NCBI RefSeq assembly: GCF_037094685.1
Contig: NZ_CP146614.1
Location: 2,604,001 to 2,668,000 of the forward strand
Source: Massilia sp. METH4
Lineage (GTDB): Bacteria; Pseudomonadota; Gammaproteobacteria; Burkholderiales; Burkholderiaceae_D
Direction of reading: 5' to 3'
DNA: 64,000 nt
Part shown: piece by piece, positions 1-9,600 of the stretch
Position numbering within the stretch: the first letter of the stretch is position 1
Layout: each line of letters begins with the position of its first letter
Program-made: the position numbers and the translations under genes
Notes under the pieces: generated by a model
The model's input: the letters and a program-made list of their open reading frames with translations, nothing else
Told to the model about the DNA's origin: nothing
Database searches by the model: none

Positions 1-1031
1 CCGTCGTGGTCGACCCGGCGTCGAACTGGCCGCTGTTCGCCGAGAAGGCGCGCCAGCTGGTGTCGAAGGACAAGGTGGCCGCGGTGTTCGGCTGCTGGAC
101 CTCCGTCTCGCGCAAGTCCGTGCTGCCGGTGTTCAAGGAAACCAACAGCCTGCTGTTCTACCCCGTGCAGTATGAAGGTGAAGAGCTCGAGAAGAACGTT
201 TTCTACACGGGCGCGGCGCCGAACCAGCAAGCCATTCCCGCCGTCGAATACCTGATGAGCAAGGACGGCGGCGGCGCCAAGCGCTTCGTGCTGCTGGGCA
301 CCGACTACGTGTATCCGCGCACCACCAACAAGATCCTGCGCGCCTTCCTGAAATCGAAGGGCGTGAAGGACAGCGACATCCAGGAAGTCTACACGCCGTT
401 CGGCCACGCGGATTACCAGACCATCGTCGCCAACATCAAGAAGTTCGCGGCCGGCGGCAAGACGGCCGTGGTGTCGACCATCAATGGCGACTCCAACGTG
501 CCGTTCTACAAGGAACTGGGCAACGCCGGCCTGAAGGCAACCGATGTGCCGGTGGTGGCGTTCTCCGTGGGCGAGGAGGAGCTGCGCGGCGTCGATACCA
601 AGCCGTTGCTGGGCCACCTCGCAGCCTGGAACTATTTCGAATCCGTGAAGAACCCGACCAACGCCGCATTCGTGAAGAAGTGGAAGGCCTACGCGGCCGC
701 CAAGAAGCTGCCGAACGCCGCCACCGCCGTGACGAACGACCCGATGGAAGCGACCTATGTGGGCATCCACATGTGGGCGCAGGCCGTCGAAAAGGCGAAA
801 TCGACCGACACCGACAAGGTGATCGCCGCCATGGCCGGCCAGACGTTCAAGGCGCCTTCCGGCTACACGCTGACCATGGACATGACCAACCACCACCTGC
901 ACAAGCCGGTGATGATCGGCGAGATCAAGGCCGACGGGCAGTTCTCGGTGGTGTGGAAGACGAAGGAGCCGGTGCGGGCGCAGCCCTGGAGCCCGTTCAT
1001 TCCGGGGAATGAGGGCAAGCAGAAGCTGTAA
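1..1031 (+). CDS. urtA: Urea ABC transporter substrate-binding protein UrtA, 5' partial
   Basis: Periplasmic urea-binding component of the high-affinity Urt transporter. The frame is open from the left edge (codons in phase with position 3), so the N-terminus and signal peptide lie outside the window; about 342 residues are visible. The visible part carries family-typical stretches DPASNWPLFAEKARQLV, VFGCWTSVSRKSVLPVF and LLFYPVQYEGEE, and ends in the conserved C-terminal region (MTNHHLHKPVMIGEI). It is followed by urtB, C, D and E on the same strand, which fixes the assignment against other Leu/Ile/Val-type binding proteins. A repeat with hairpins separates it from urtB, as is common where the binding protein is made in excess over the membrane parts. 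Confidence 0.95.
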   Translation, partial: VVVDPASNWPLFAEKARQLVSKDKVAAVFGCWTSVSRKSVLPVFKETNSLLFYPVQYEGEELEKNVFYTGAAPNQQAIPAVEYLMSKDGGGAKRFVLLGTDYVYPRTTNKILRAFLKSKGVKDSDIQEVYTPFGHADYQTIVANIKKFAAGGKTAVVSTINGDSNVPFYKELGNAGLKATDVPVVAFSVGEEELRGVDTKPLLGHLAAWNYFESVKNPTNAAFVKKWKAYAAAKKLPNAATAVTNDPMEATYVGIHMWAQAVEKAKSTDTDKVIAAMAGQTFKAPSGYTLTMDMTNHHLHKPVMIGEIKADGQFSVVWKTKEPVRAQPWSPFIPGNEGKQKL

Positions 1032-1090
1032 AGGCCCGAGCACAAGCCGAACATCATGGATGCGGAGCCTGCACGCGGCGGAGGGGACTG

Positions 1091-1223
1091 AAGGAGTGCC
1101 GGCAAGCATGCCGGCACCGCCTCGCAGGCAAGGAGCGTGCTCCTCGAAACCCCTGCAAGGAGTGCCGGCAAGCATGCCGGCACCGCCTCGCAGGCAAGGA
1201 GCAGTGCTCCTCGAAACCCCTGC
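1091..1223. repeat. Two tandem ~66-bp copies of a double-hairpin repeat between urtA and urtB
   Basis: Copy 1 is 1091-1156 and copy 2 is 1157-1223; they are identical except for one inserted A in copy 2. Each copy has a perfect 8-bp inverted repeat GTGCCGGC/GCCGGCAC around AAGCAT (1096-1117 and 1162-1183), then a second hairpin AGGAGC/GCTCCT with a 2-nt or 3-nt loop (1131-1144 in copy 1). The single difference falls in the loop, leaving the stem intact. There is no T-tract, so these look like REP-type or mRNA-stabilising elements rather than simple terminators. Confidence 0.85.
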
Positions 1224-1265
1224 TCGGCCCCCCGTGCTCCGCTCCGCACCATCAAGGAACCCGAT

Positions 1266-2876
1266 ATGGCGCATTCCCTACGACACCTGCTGCTGGTCAT
1301 GAGCCTTTGCTTCATGAGTTTTTCTGCCCACGCAGCCATCGACCCCACCCTCCTTCAACCCCTGGCCGGCGACGACTCCGACGCCCGCATTGCGGCCGTC
1401 GCCCGCATCGCCGCGCTGGCCAACGACGACGCGCGCAAGGTCTTGCAGGCGCTGAAGGACGACAGCCTGTACGCCACGCCGGAAGGCGACGTGCTGGTCA
1501 TCACCGACGACAGCGCGTGGAACCCGGCCACGGGCGCCACTGGCCCGATGCCGGAAGGGATCGACGGCGTGGTCGTCAACAACCGCCTGCGCGGCGCCGT
1601 CGACGGCGCCCTGTCCGGCATGGCGCTGCTGTCGCCGGATGTCGCACAACGGCGCGCGGCAGCCGAGGCATTGCAAGCCAGCGGCGTGGAGCCCGCGCAG
1701 CTGCCGCTGATCGAAAAGGCGCTGGCTGCCGAGACGGATGCGGCCATCAAGGCCACGCTGCAAGCGGCCAAGGCGGTGGCCGACCTGCAATCGACGGATG
1801 TGGCAACGCGCAAGGCCGCCGTGCTCGCGCTGGCCAAGACGGGCGGCGCCTCGCTGCGCCCGCAATTGCAGGCGATGCTGGAAAAGAACGCCGACGGCAG
1901 CCATGTGGAACCGGATGGCGACCTGCGCCTGGCCGTGGCCAACACATTGAACGCCATCGACGGCCGCGTGGCCCGCGCCGAATTCGTGGGCAACCTGTTC
2001 TACGGCCTGTCGCTGGGCAGCGTGCTGCTGCTCGCGGCGCTGGGCCTGGCCATCACGTTCGGCCTGATGGGCATCATCAACATGGCGCACGGCGAGCTGC
2101 TGATGATCGGCGCCTACACCACTTACCTGGTGCAGGGCCTGTTCCGGGCCTGGTTCCCCGGTGCGCTCGACTGGTACCTCGTCGCCGCGCTGCCGGCCGC
2201 CTTCATCGTTGCCTTCGCGGTCGGCGTGCTGCTGGAGCGCACCGTGATCCGCTGGCTCTATGGCCGCCCGCTGGAAACGCTGCTGGCCACCTGGGGCATC
2301 AGCCTGATCCTGATGCAGGCCGTGCGCACCGTGTTCGGCGCGCAGAATGTGGAAGTGGCCAATCCTTCCTGGATGGCCGGCGGCGTGACCGTGCTCGGCT
2401 CGCTCGTGCTGCCGTACAGCCGCATCGCCATCATCGTCTTCGCCGCCCTCGTGGTTGCCGCCGTCTGGCTGATCCTGAACAAGACGCGCCTCGGCCTGTT
2501 CGTGCGCGCCGTGATGCAGAACCGCCGCATGGCCGATTGCGTGGGAGTGCCCACCGGCCGCATCGACATGATGACCTTCGGCCTCGGTTCCGGCATCGCC
2601 GGCCTGGGCGGCGTGGCGCTGTCGCAGATCGGCAATGTGGGACCCGATCTCGGCCAGGCTTACATCGTCGATTCGTTCATGGTCGTGGTGCTGGGTGGCG
2701 TGGGCCAACTGGCCGGCACCGTGATCGGCGCACTGGGACTGGGCGAAGTCAACAAGTTCCTGGAACCCGTGGCGGGTGCCGTGCTGGGCAAGATCGCCAT
2801 CCTCGTCTTCATCATCATCTTCATCCAGCGCCGGCCGCAGGGCCTGTTCGCGCTGAAGGGAAGGAGCGTCGAATGA
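1266..2876 (+). CDS. urtB: Urea ABC transporter permease UrtB
   Basis: Inner-membrane permease half of the urea transporter, 536 aa. I start it at ATG 1266 because AAGGA lies 7 nt upstream and the product begins with a clean signal peptide (MAHSLRHLLLVMSLCFMSFS, cleavage near AHA-AI). A longer frame back to 1137 runs through the hairpin repeat. Residues about 25-235 form a periplasmic Ala-rich, HEAT-like helical extension typical of proteobacterial UrtB; the rest is the branched-chain-amino-acid-type permease fold with several membrane helices (FGLMGIINMAHGELLMIGAY; GIAGLGGVALSQIGNVGPDLG). Its stop overlaps the urtC start in ATGA, indicating translational coupling. Confidence 0.96.
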   Translation: MAHSLRHLLLVMSLCFMSFSAHAAIDPTLLQPLAGDDSDARIAAVARIAALANDDARKVLQALKDDSLYATPEGDVLVITDDSAWNPATGATGPMPEGIDGVVVNNRLRGAVDGALSGMALLSPDVAQRRAAAEALQASGVEPAQLPLIEKALAAETDAAIKATLQAAKAVADLQSTDVATRKAAVLALAKTGGASLRPQLQAMLEKNADGSHVEPDGDLRLAVANTLNAIDGRVARAEFVGNLFYGLSLGSVLLLAALGLAITFGLMGIINMAHGELLMIGAYTTYLVQGLFRAWFPGALDWYLVAALPAAFIVAFAVGVLLERTVIRWLYGRPLETLLATWGISLILMQAVRTVFGAQNVEVANPSWMAGGVTVLGSLVLPYSRIAIIVFAALVVAAVWLILNKTRLGLFVRAVMQNRRMADCVGVPTGRIDMMTFGLGSGIAGLGGVALSQIGNVGPDLGQAYIVDSFMVVVLGGVGQLAGTVIGALGLGEVNKFLEPVAGAVLGKIAILVFIIIFIQRRPQGLFALKGRSVE

Positions 2877-4003
2877 AGCGCACCTCGTTGTTTTCGAAGC
2901 GCGCCTGGACCGCGCTGGCCGTAGTCACCGTGGCGGCGGCCTTGCTGCCGCTGCTGAACCTGGCGTTCCCCGCGGGCCATGCGCTGCACATATCCGGCTA
3001 TGCAATGGGCCTGGTGGCCAAGTTCATGTGCTTCGCACTGGCCGCGCTGGCGCTGGATCTCGTATGGGGCTACACGGGCATCCTGTCGCTGGGCCACGGC
3101 CTGTTCTTCGCGCTGGGCGGCTATGCGCACGGCATGTACCTGATGCGGGCCATCGGCCGCGACGGCGTGTACCAGAGCCACCTGCCGGACTTCATGGTCT
3201 TCCTCGACTGGAAGGAGTACCCATGGTACTGGGCCATGACGGACAACTTCTGGTACTGCATGCTGCTGGTGGTGGCGGTGCCGGGTCTGCTGGCCTTCGT
3301 GTTCGGCTATTTCGCCTTCCGCTCGCGCATCAAGGGCGTGTACTTCTCGATCATCACGCAGGCGCTGACGTACGCAGCCATGCTGCTGTTCTTCCGCAAC
3401 GACACGGGGTTCGGCGGCAACAACGGCTTTACGGACTTCAAGCGCATCCTCGGCTTCGACATCACCGCGCCGGGCACCCGCGCCACGCTGTACATCGTCA
3501 CGCTGGCCTTCCTCGTGGGCGCGCTGCTGCTGTGCCGGTGGATCGTCACGTCGCGCCTGGGCCGGGTATTGCAGGGCGTGCGCGATGCGGAATCGCGGCT
3601 CATGTTCATCGGCTACGATCCGCTGTGGTTCAAGCTGTTCGTGTGGACCCTTTCCGCCGTGCTGTGCGGGATCGCCGGCGCGCTGTACGTACCGCAGGTG
3701 GGCATCATCAATCCGTCCGAAATGTCGGCCGCAAATTCCATCGAGATGGTCGTGTGGGTGGCCATCGGCGGCCGCGGCACCTTGATCGGCCCGATCGTCG
3801 GCGCCTTTACGGTCAACGGCCTGAAGAGCTGGTTCACCGCCACGTTCCCCGACCTGTGGCTGTTCGCCCTCGGCTTGCTGTTCATCGTCGTCACGCTGTT
3901 CATGCGCAAGGGGATCGTGGGGCTGCTGGACAACGTGAAGTTCATCCGGCGCAAGGCGCGTGCCGGCGCACCGGCTGAAAACCGTGCCAAGGAGGCTGCA
4001 TGA
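2873..4003 (+). CDS. urtC: Urea ABC transporter permease UrtC
   Basis: Second membrane subunit of the urea transporter, 376 aa, normal length for UrtC. ATG 2873 overlaps the urtB stop by 4 nt, with AGGAG in the end of urtB as ribosome site. The protein is a multi-helix branched-chain-amino-acid-type permease with family segments ALALDLVWGYTGILSLGHG, FRNDTGFGGNNGFTDFK and VWVAIGGRGTLIGPIVGAF. It ends with a basic cytoplasmic tail. It is coupled by another 4-nt overlap to urtD. Confidence 0.96.
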   Translation: MKRTSLFSKRAWTALAVVTVAAALLPLLNLAFPAGHALHISGYAMGLVAKFMCFALAALALDLVWGYTGILSLGHGLFFALGGYAHGMYLMRAIGRDGVYQSHLPDFMVFLDWKEYPWYWAMTDNFWYCMLLVVAVPGLLAFVFGYFAFRSRIKGVYFSIITQALTYAAMLLFFRNDTGFGGNNGFTDFKRILGFDITAPGTRATLYIVTLAFLVGALLLCRWIVTSRLGRVLQGVRDAESRLMFIGYDPLWFKLFVWTLSAVLCGIAGALYVPQVGIINPSEMSAANSIEMVVWVAIGGRGTLIGPIVGAFTVNGLKSWFTATFPDLWLFALGLLFIVVTLFMRKGIVGLLDNVKFIRRKARAGAPAENRAKEAA

Positions 4004-4779
4004 GCGCGATGAAAAGGGAAGGGCTGGACACCACGCATGGTGCCATCCTGTACCTGAACGATATCACCGTCACGTTCGATGGCTTCAGGGCCATCAACAA
4101 GCTCAATCTCGACATCTCGGTGGGCGAGCTGCGCTGCATCATCGGCCCGAACGGCGCCGGCAAGACGACGATGATGGACGTGATCACGGGGAAGACGCGG
4201 CCCACGTCCGGCACGGCGTTCTTCGGCCAGACCTACGACCTGGCAACGATGACGGAATACGAGATCGCCCACGCCGGCATCGGCCGCAAGTTCCAGCGCC
4301 CCACGGTGTTCGAACAGCACACGGTGTTCGAGAACCTGGAACTGGCGATGAAGATGGACAAGCGCGTGCGGCCCACGCTGTTCGCCCGCCTCACCTCCGA
4401 GCAGGAAGACAAGATCGCCGCCATCCTTCGCCTGATCCGCCTGAACGGCCAGGAGGACCGGCTCGCCGGCCTGCTCTCGCACGGCCAGAAGCAGTGGCTG
4501 GAAATCGGCATGCTGCTGATGCAGGAACCGCAATTGATCCTGCTGGACGAACCGGTGGCCGGCATGTCCGACGCCGAAACGGCGCGTACGGCGGAGCTGC
4601 TGAACGAATTGCGCGGCAAGCACTCGATCATGGTCGTCGAGCACGACATGGGGTTCGTCACCGAGATCGCGCAGGGCGGCAAGGTGACGGTGCTGCACGA
4701 GGGTTCCGTGCTGGCCGAGGGCCGCATGGACCAGGTGCAGGCCGATGAGCGGGTGATCGACGTCTACCTCGGACGATAG
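4000..4779 (+). CDS. urtD: Urea ABC transporter ATP-binding protein UrtD
   Basis: Cytoplasmic ATPase subunit of the urea importer, 259 aa. Walker A is GPNGAGKTTMMD, the signature is a variant LSHGQKQWLEIGM as usual for UrtD/LivG, Walker B is LILLDEP, and the switch His is in VVEHDMGFV. The ATG overlaps the urtC stop (ATGA). The N-terminal ~20 residues precede the ABC domain. A second ATG three codons in (4009) is possible, but the coupled start is preferred. Confidence 0.96.
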   Translation: MSAMKREGLDTTHGAILYLNDITVTFDGFRAINKLNLDISVGELRCIIGPNGAGKTTMMDVITGKTRPTSGTAFFGQTYDLATMTEYEIAHAGIGRKFQRPTVFEQHTVFENLELAMKMDKRVRPTLFARLTSEQEDKIAAILRLIRLNGQEDRLAGLLSHGQKQWLEIGMLLMQEPQLILLDEPVAGMSDAETARTAELLNELRGKHSIMVVEHDMGFVTEIAQGGKVTVLHEGSVLAEGRMDQVQADERVIDVYLGR

Positions 4780-4787
4780 GAAAGCAT

Positions 4788-5486
4788 ATGCTGCAAGTCG
4801 AACACGTGAACCAGTACTACGGCTCGTCGCACACGCTGCGCGGCGTATCGCTGACGGTGGAAAAGGGCCAGTGCATGGCGCTGCTGGGCCGTAATGGCGT
4901 GGGCAAGACCACGCTGCTGAAATGCCTGATGGGCGTGCTGCCCGTCGCGCGCGGCAAGGTGTCGTGGAACGGGCGCGACATCACCCGCCTGAAACCCCAC
5001 CAGCGGGCCAAGGCCGGCATCGCCTACGTGCCCCAGGGGCGGGAGATCTTCGCCCGGCTGACCGTGGAGGAAAACCTGCTGATGGGGATGGCGACATTAT
5101 CGTCACGCGAGGCTTCCACCATCAGCGGCGAAGTCTATGAACTGTTCCCCGTGCTGAAGGAGATGAAGCACCGGCGCGGCGGCGACCTGTCCGGCGGGCA
5201 GCAACAGCAGTTGGCCATTGCCCGCGCGATGCTGCAAAAGCCGGGGCTCATCATCCTCGACGAACCGACCGAGGGCATCCAGCCGTCGATCATCAAGGAT
5301 ATCGGGCGGGTGATCCGGCTGCTGCGCGAGCGCGGAGATATGGGCATTTTGCTGTGCGAGCAGTATTTCGATTTCGCGCACGAGCTGGCGGACAGGTTTG
5401 TCGTGATGTCGCGCGGGGAGGTGGTGGCCAGCGGGGATGCGCAGCAGATGGGTGGGGAGCACGTGCGGAGGCATCTGGCGGTGTGA
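4788..5486 (+). CDS. urtE: Urea ABC transporter ATP-binding protein UrtE
   Basis: Second ATPase of the urea importer (LivF type), 232 aa, last gene of the urt operon. Walker A is LGRNGVGKTTLLK, signature LSGGQQQQLAIARA, Walker B LIILDEPTEGIQP; the TEGIQPSI run is typical of UrtE. It starts 8 nt after urtD with AGGAAAG upstream of ATG. No urease or urease-accessory gene follows; the strand switches at a pair of long hairpins. Confidence 0.96.
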   Translation: MLQVEHVNQYYGSSHTLRGVSLTVEKGQCMALLGRNGVGKTTLLKCLMGVLPVARGKVSWNGRDITRLKPHQRAKAGIAYVPQGREIFARLTVEENLLMGMATLSSREASTISGEVYELFPVLKEMKHRRGGDLSGGQQQQLAIARAMLQKPGLIILDEPTEGIQPSIIKDIGRVIRLLRERGDMGILLCEQYFDFAHELADRFVVMSRGEVVASGDAQQMGGEHVRRHLAV

Positions 5487-5528
5487 GCGGCATGTGATCT
5501 CAAACCGCGTCCGCTGCGCATGCGCACT

Positions 5529-5683
5529 GGTGTCGGACACCGTCTTACGGTGTCCGACACCGGTTTTCCCTGCCGACGTCGGCGATGTAGCAGCAGCCGG
5601 TAACCAGATCGGAGGTACCGCGACTCCGGGAAGGAAAACCGGTGTCGTAGACTATTTTTCTGCGAAAAATAGTCTACGACACC
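5529..5683. repeat. Paired long hairpins sharing GGTGTCG/CGACACC ends; convergent intergenic element
   Basis: Hairpin 1 (5529-5561) is GGTGTCGGACACCG, loop TCTTA, then its perfect complement, followed by GGTTTT. Hairpin 2 (5641-5683) has a perfect 20-bp arm GGTGTCGTAGACTATTTTTC with the 3-nt loop TGC. A further 10-bp inverted repeat, CCGGTTTTCC (5560-5569) with GGAAAACCGG (5633-5642), ties the two together. It sits between the 3' ends of urtE and the opposite-strand response regulator, so bidirectional termination is likely; the nested symmetry also resembles a small repeat family. Confidence 0.8.
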
Positions 5684-5689
5684 AGGAAC

Positions 5690-6619
5690 TTACACGGCTT
5701 CGGCGGTCGCCGCCGGCGCACTGGCCCGCATCCGATTCAAGGCCAGCGCCGCGGCCGCCGTCCGCGTCTCCACCCCCAGCTTGTGAAACACATGCTCCAG
5801 GTGCTTGTTGACGGTGCGCGGGCTGGTGCCGAGGATATCGCCGATGTCCCGGTTCGTCTTCCCCATCATCACCCAGTGCAGCACCTCGGATTCGCGCTGC
5901 GTGAGCTTCAGCAGGGCCATCAGCGCCTGCACGCGGGCGGTATCGGATTCCTCGCGCAGCACGATCATCCACTGTTCGCCGCCCATGTCCGCCACGGTGA
6001 ACACGAGCCGCGAAGCGCCGCGGATGATCGTCAGCGGCAAGGCCTTGTCGCCGGCCAGCCAGGCTTCGAGCGCTTCCGGCGTGGTATCGCTGGAATCGAA
6101 GTACTGCTGCATCCATTGCCGCGCCAGCGGCGTCTGCCACACGATGCGGCCATTGTGCGGCGTGACGGCCAGCATGGCGTTGCCGAACGCGTCGAGCGCG
6201 CTGCGCGCCTGGTTCATCAGCCGCGCCGTTTGCAGGTGGGCGCCGATGCGCGCCAGGACTTCGCTCTGCCGCACGGGCTTCGTCACGTAATCGGTACCGC
6301 CCGCATCGAAGGCCGCCACCACGTGTTCCGGCTCGGTGAGCCCGGTCATGAACACGATCGGGATCGCGCGCGTGACCAGGTTGGCGCGCAGGCGGCGGCA
6401 TACTTCGAAGCCATCCATGCCGGGCATCATGGCGTCGAGCAGGATAATGTCCGGCACCAGCTGCTGCGCGCGCTCCAGCGCGGCGGGGCCGTTGTTGGCG
6501 ACGAGGACGGTGAAGCCGGCTTCATCGAGCGCGTCGTGCAGCACGGCGAGGTTTTCCGGCACGTCGTCGACGATCAGCACGATGTGACTGGCACGGCGGT
6601 CAAGTGGGTTGTTGGACAT
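5690..6619 (-). CDS. Response regulator, receiver plus LuxR-type HTH
   Basis: Two-component output protein, 309 aa. The receiver domain (about 12-130) has the acidic pair D18/D19, phosphoacceptor D62 in DIILLDAMMPG, and the conserved T and K (FMTG; VTKPV). A middle stretch (about 135-240) resembles a degenerate sensory domain. The C-terminal LuxR-type HTH (about 240-300: LTQRESEVLHWVMMGKTNRD, then GTSPRTVNKHLEHVFHKLG) binds DNA. ATG 6619 is chosen because GGGAGA precedes it and the receiver starts directly after. Its first 20 nt overlap the end of the hybrid kinase gene, so the two are co-translated and it is the probable output partner. Its position facing urtABCDE suggests nitrogen or urea targets; that is inference. 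Confidence 0.9.
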   Translation of the reverse strand: MSNNPLDRRASHIVLIVDDVPENLAVLHDALDEAGFTVLVANNGPAALERAQQLVPDIILLDAMMPGMDGFEVCRRLRANLVTRAIPIVFMTGLTEPEHVVAAFDAGGTDYVTKPVRQSEVLARIGAHLQTARLMNQARSALDAFGNAMLAVTPHNGRIVWQTPLARQWMQQYFDSSDTTPEALEAWLAGDKALPLTIIRGASRLVFTVADMGGEQWMIVLREESDTARVQALMALLKLTQRESEVLHWVMMGKTNRDIGDILGTSPRTVNKHLEHVFHKLGVETRTAAAALALNRMRASAPAATAEAV

Positions 6620-9600
6620 GATGATCTCCCTGTTCCAGGAATCGTGACATCGCCTCCAGGTCGAAGCGGGCGGCATGGCCGCGCATCGCGTCGACGAAGG
6701 CTTGGTATTCGGGGCCGAGCGCGGCAACGGTGTCCAGCTGCGCGCGGATGCCGCGCACATAGCCTGAAGCAATCTGTGCGCGCAACGCGTCGAGGTGAAG
6801 GGCAGGCGGCAGCCGCAGCGGGGCCGGCGCGGCCGCTGCCGGCTGATGCGTGAACCACTCGAGCCGCAGACGCTTGCCGATCCGGTCCAGCAGTTCCGCC
6901 ACGTTGACGGGCTTGACGATGAAATCCTCCGCGGCGATTCCGGCCGGGTTCTCCAGCGCCTTGTCGTAGGCATTGGCCGAGACGATCAGGATCGGCACCG
7001 GCGCACCGTGTTCGACGCGGATGATGCGGCTCGCTTCCCAGCCGTCGATGCCGGGCATGGCAAGATCCATCAGGATCAGGTCCGGCGCGAAATCCCGGTA
7101 GTGTTCCAGGCATTCCTGGCCGGACTGCGCCTGCGCCGTCTCGAAGTCGAGCGGCGCCAGGATATTGACCAGCAATTCGCGGTCCACGCGCTCGTTGTCG
7201 ACCACGAGGATCTTGCGGCGCGCACCGGCATAGCCGATGGGGGCCGGGCCGCGTGCCGTGGCCGGCGTCGCGCCATGCACGCGGGGCAGCCGCAGCAGGA
7301 TGCGGAAGGTGCTGCCCGCGCCCGGCGTGCTGTCGAGCGTCAGTTCGCCGCCCATCAGCTGCGTCAGCATCTTGCTGATCGGCAGGCCGAGGCCCGTGCC
7401 GGGTGCGGCACCCGGCCCATTGGCGGCGCTGCCGCGCGAGAACGGCTCGAAGATGTGCTCCGCCTCCTCGGGCAGGATGCCGGCGCCGGTGTCGGCGACG
7501 TCGAAGGTGACGAGATCGCGCGCGTAGCGCACGCGGAACGTCACGCTGCCGCGCTGCGTGAATTTCACGGCATTGCCGAGGATATTCATCAGGATCTGCC
7601 CCAGCCGCTTGCGGTCGGCGCGCACGACCTGGGGCAGTTCGCCGGCCGGCTCGTAGCGGAACGCGAGTCCCTTGGCGCTGGCCTGCTGCTCGAACATGCG
7701 CACCAGCTGGCCGATGAAATCGTGGAAATCCAGTGCGCGGATATCGAAGCTGAACTTTCCGCCCTCGATGCGGGCGATGTCCAGCGTGCCCTCGATCAGC
7801 GACAGCAGGTGCTCGCCGCTGCCGCGGATCACGCGGATCGCCTGCTGCCGGTGCGCGGGAATCGCGGGGTCGTTGTCGAGCAGTTGCGCGTAGCCGAGGA
7901 TGCTGTTGAGCGGCGTGCGGATCTCGTGGCTGATGCCGGCGATGTAGCGGCTCTTGGCCTGGTTCGCCGCGTCGGCCTGTTTTTTCGCCTGTTGCAGCGC
8001 GGCGTCCGTGCGGCCGTGCAGCTCGATCTCGCGCTGCAACAGGCTCGTTTGCCGGTTTGATTCCTCCTGCGCCACGCGCCGGCTTGCCGCGGTGAGCACG
8101 AGCCACCATGCCACGATGCCGCTGACCAGCAGCAGCGCCGCGAAGATCTTCAGGTAGGCGAGCCGCAGCGCGGGCAGCAGCGCCGCGCCGGCCGCGCCCA
8201 GCGCGTCCTGCTCGTGCACGTACAACAGGCCGAGCAGGGCGCCGAGGAAGAGCACCGTCACCACCATCAGCATCAGGTAGTGGCCCAGGCCGCTCGTCAT
8301 GTAGGGCCACATCGAGGCCGGCAGCAGCTTCTTCATGGCGCCCTCCCACTGGTGGGCGAAGCGCGCGTGCGGCTTGCATGCATCGTCGCAGCGGGCATCC
8401 AGGCAGCAGCACAGCGAGCAGATCGGCCCCTGGTAGGCCGGGCAGTGCGCCATGTCTTCCGTTTCGTATTCCTTCTCGCAGATGCAGCAGACCTTGGTGT
8501 GCGCATGGCCCCAGCCGTTCGCCGGGCGCGACAGGTAGTACCGGCCGCGCGTGGCCTTGGCGATCAACGGCGACGTGACCAGGGCCGTGCCCAGCGCGAT
8601 GAACGCGGAAAAGGCTTGCGCCTGAGCGCCGAACAGGCCCATGAAGGCGGCCACGGAGAGCACGGAGGCCAGCAGCATCGCGCCCACGCCGACCGGATTG
8701 ATGTCGTACAGGTAGGCGCGGCGGAACTCGATGCCCGGCGGCGACAGGCCCAGCGGCTTGTTGATCACCAGGTCCGCCACCACGGCCGTGATCCAGGCGA
8801 TCGCGATGTTCGAGTACAGGCCCAGCACCTGGTCCAGCGCCTGGAATACGTCGAGTTCCATCAGCAGCACGGCGATCAGCGCATTGAACACGGCCCACAC
8901 CACGCGGCCCGGGTGGCTGTGCGTGAGGCGCGCGAAGAAATTCGACCATGCGAGCGAACCCGCGTAGGCGTTCGTCATGTTGATCTTCACCTGCGAGATG
9001 ATGACGAACAGCGCGGTGGCCAGTACCGCCCACGTGGCATCGGTAAATACTTCGGAAAAGCCGGCCAGGTACATCGTGTTTGGATTGACGGCGTCGGCCA
9101 GCGTGGCGCCGCCCTTGATCGCCAGCAGCGCGAGCAGCGCGCCGCCCAGCATTTTCAGGATGCCGAGCACGATCCAGCCCGGCCCCGCCACCAGCACGCC
9201 CAGGTGCCAGCGCAGGCGGTTTTCGCGCGTCTGTTCCGGCATGAAGCGCAGGAAGTCGACCTGCTCGCCGATCTGCGTGATCAGCGCCACGCCGACGGCC
9301 GTGGCGGCACCGAACAGCAGCACGTTGAAGCCACCGTTGGCGGGCGACTGGCCGGCGAAATGCGCCAGTTCGCCCAGCAGTTCCGGCTGCTTGTGGAGGA
9401 TGGCGATGAAGGGGAGGGCCAGCAGCACCAGCCACACCGGCTGGCTGATCATCTGTATGCGGCTCACCAGCGTGACCCCGTGCGTGACGAGCGGGATCAC
9501 GACCAGGGCGCTGACCAGGTAGCCCAGATACAGCGGCAGGTGGAAATACAGCTCCAGCGCGTAGGCCATGATGGCTGCTTCCAGCGCGAACAGGATGAAC

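Noticed and set aside
1137..1265. Longer urtB start inside the hairpin repeat
   Set aside because: It would translate repeat sequence ahead of an otherwise perfect signal peptide that has its own Shine-Dalgarno.
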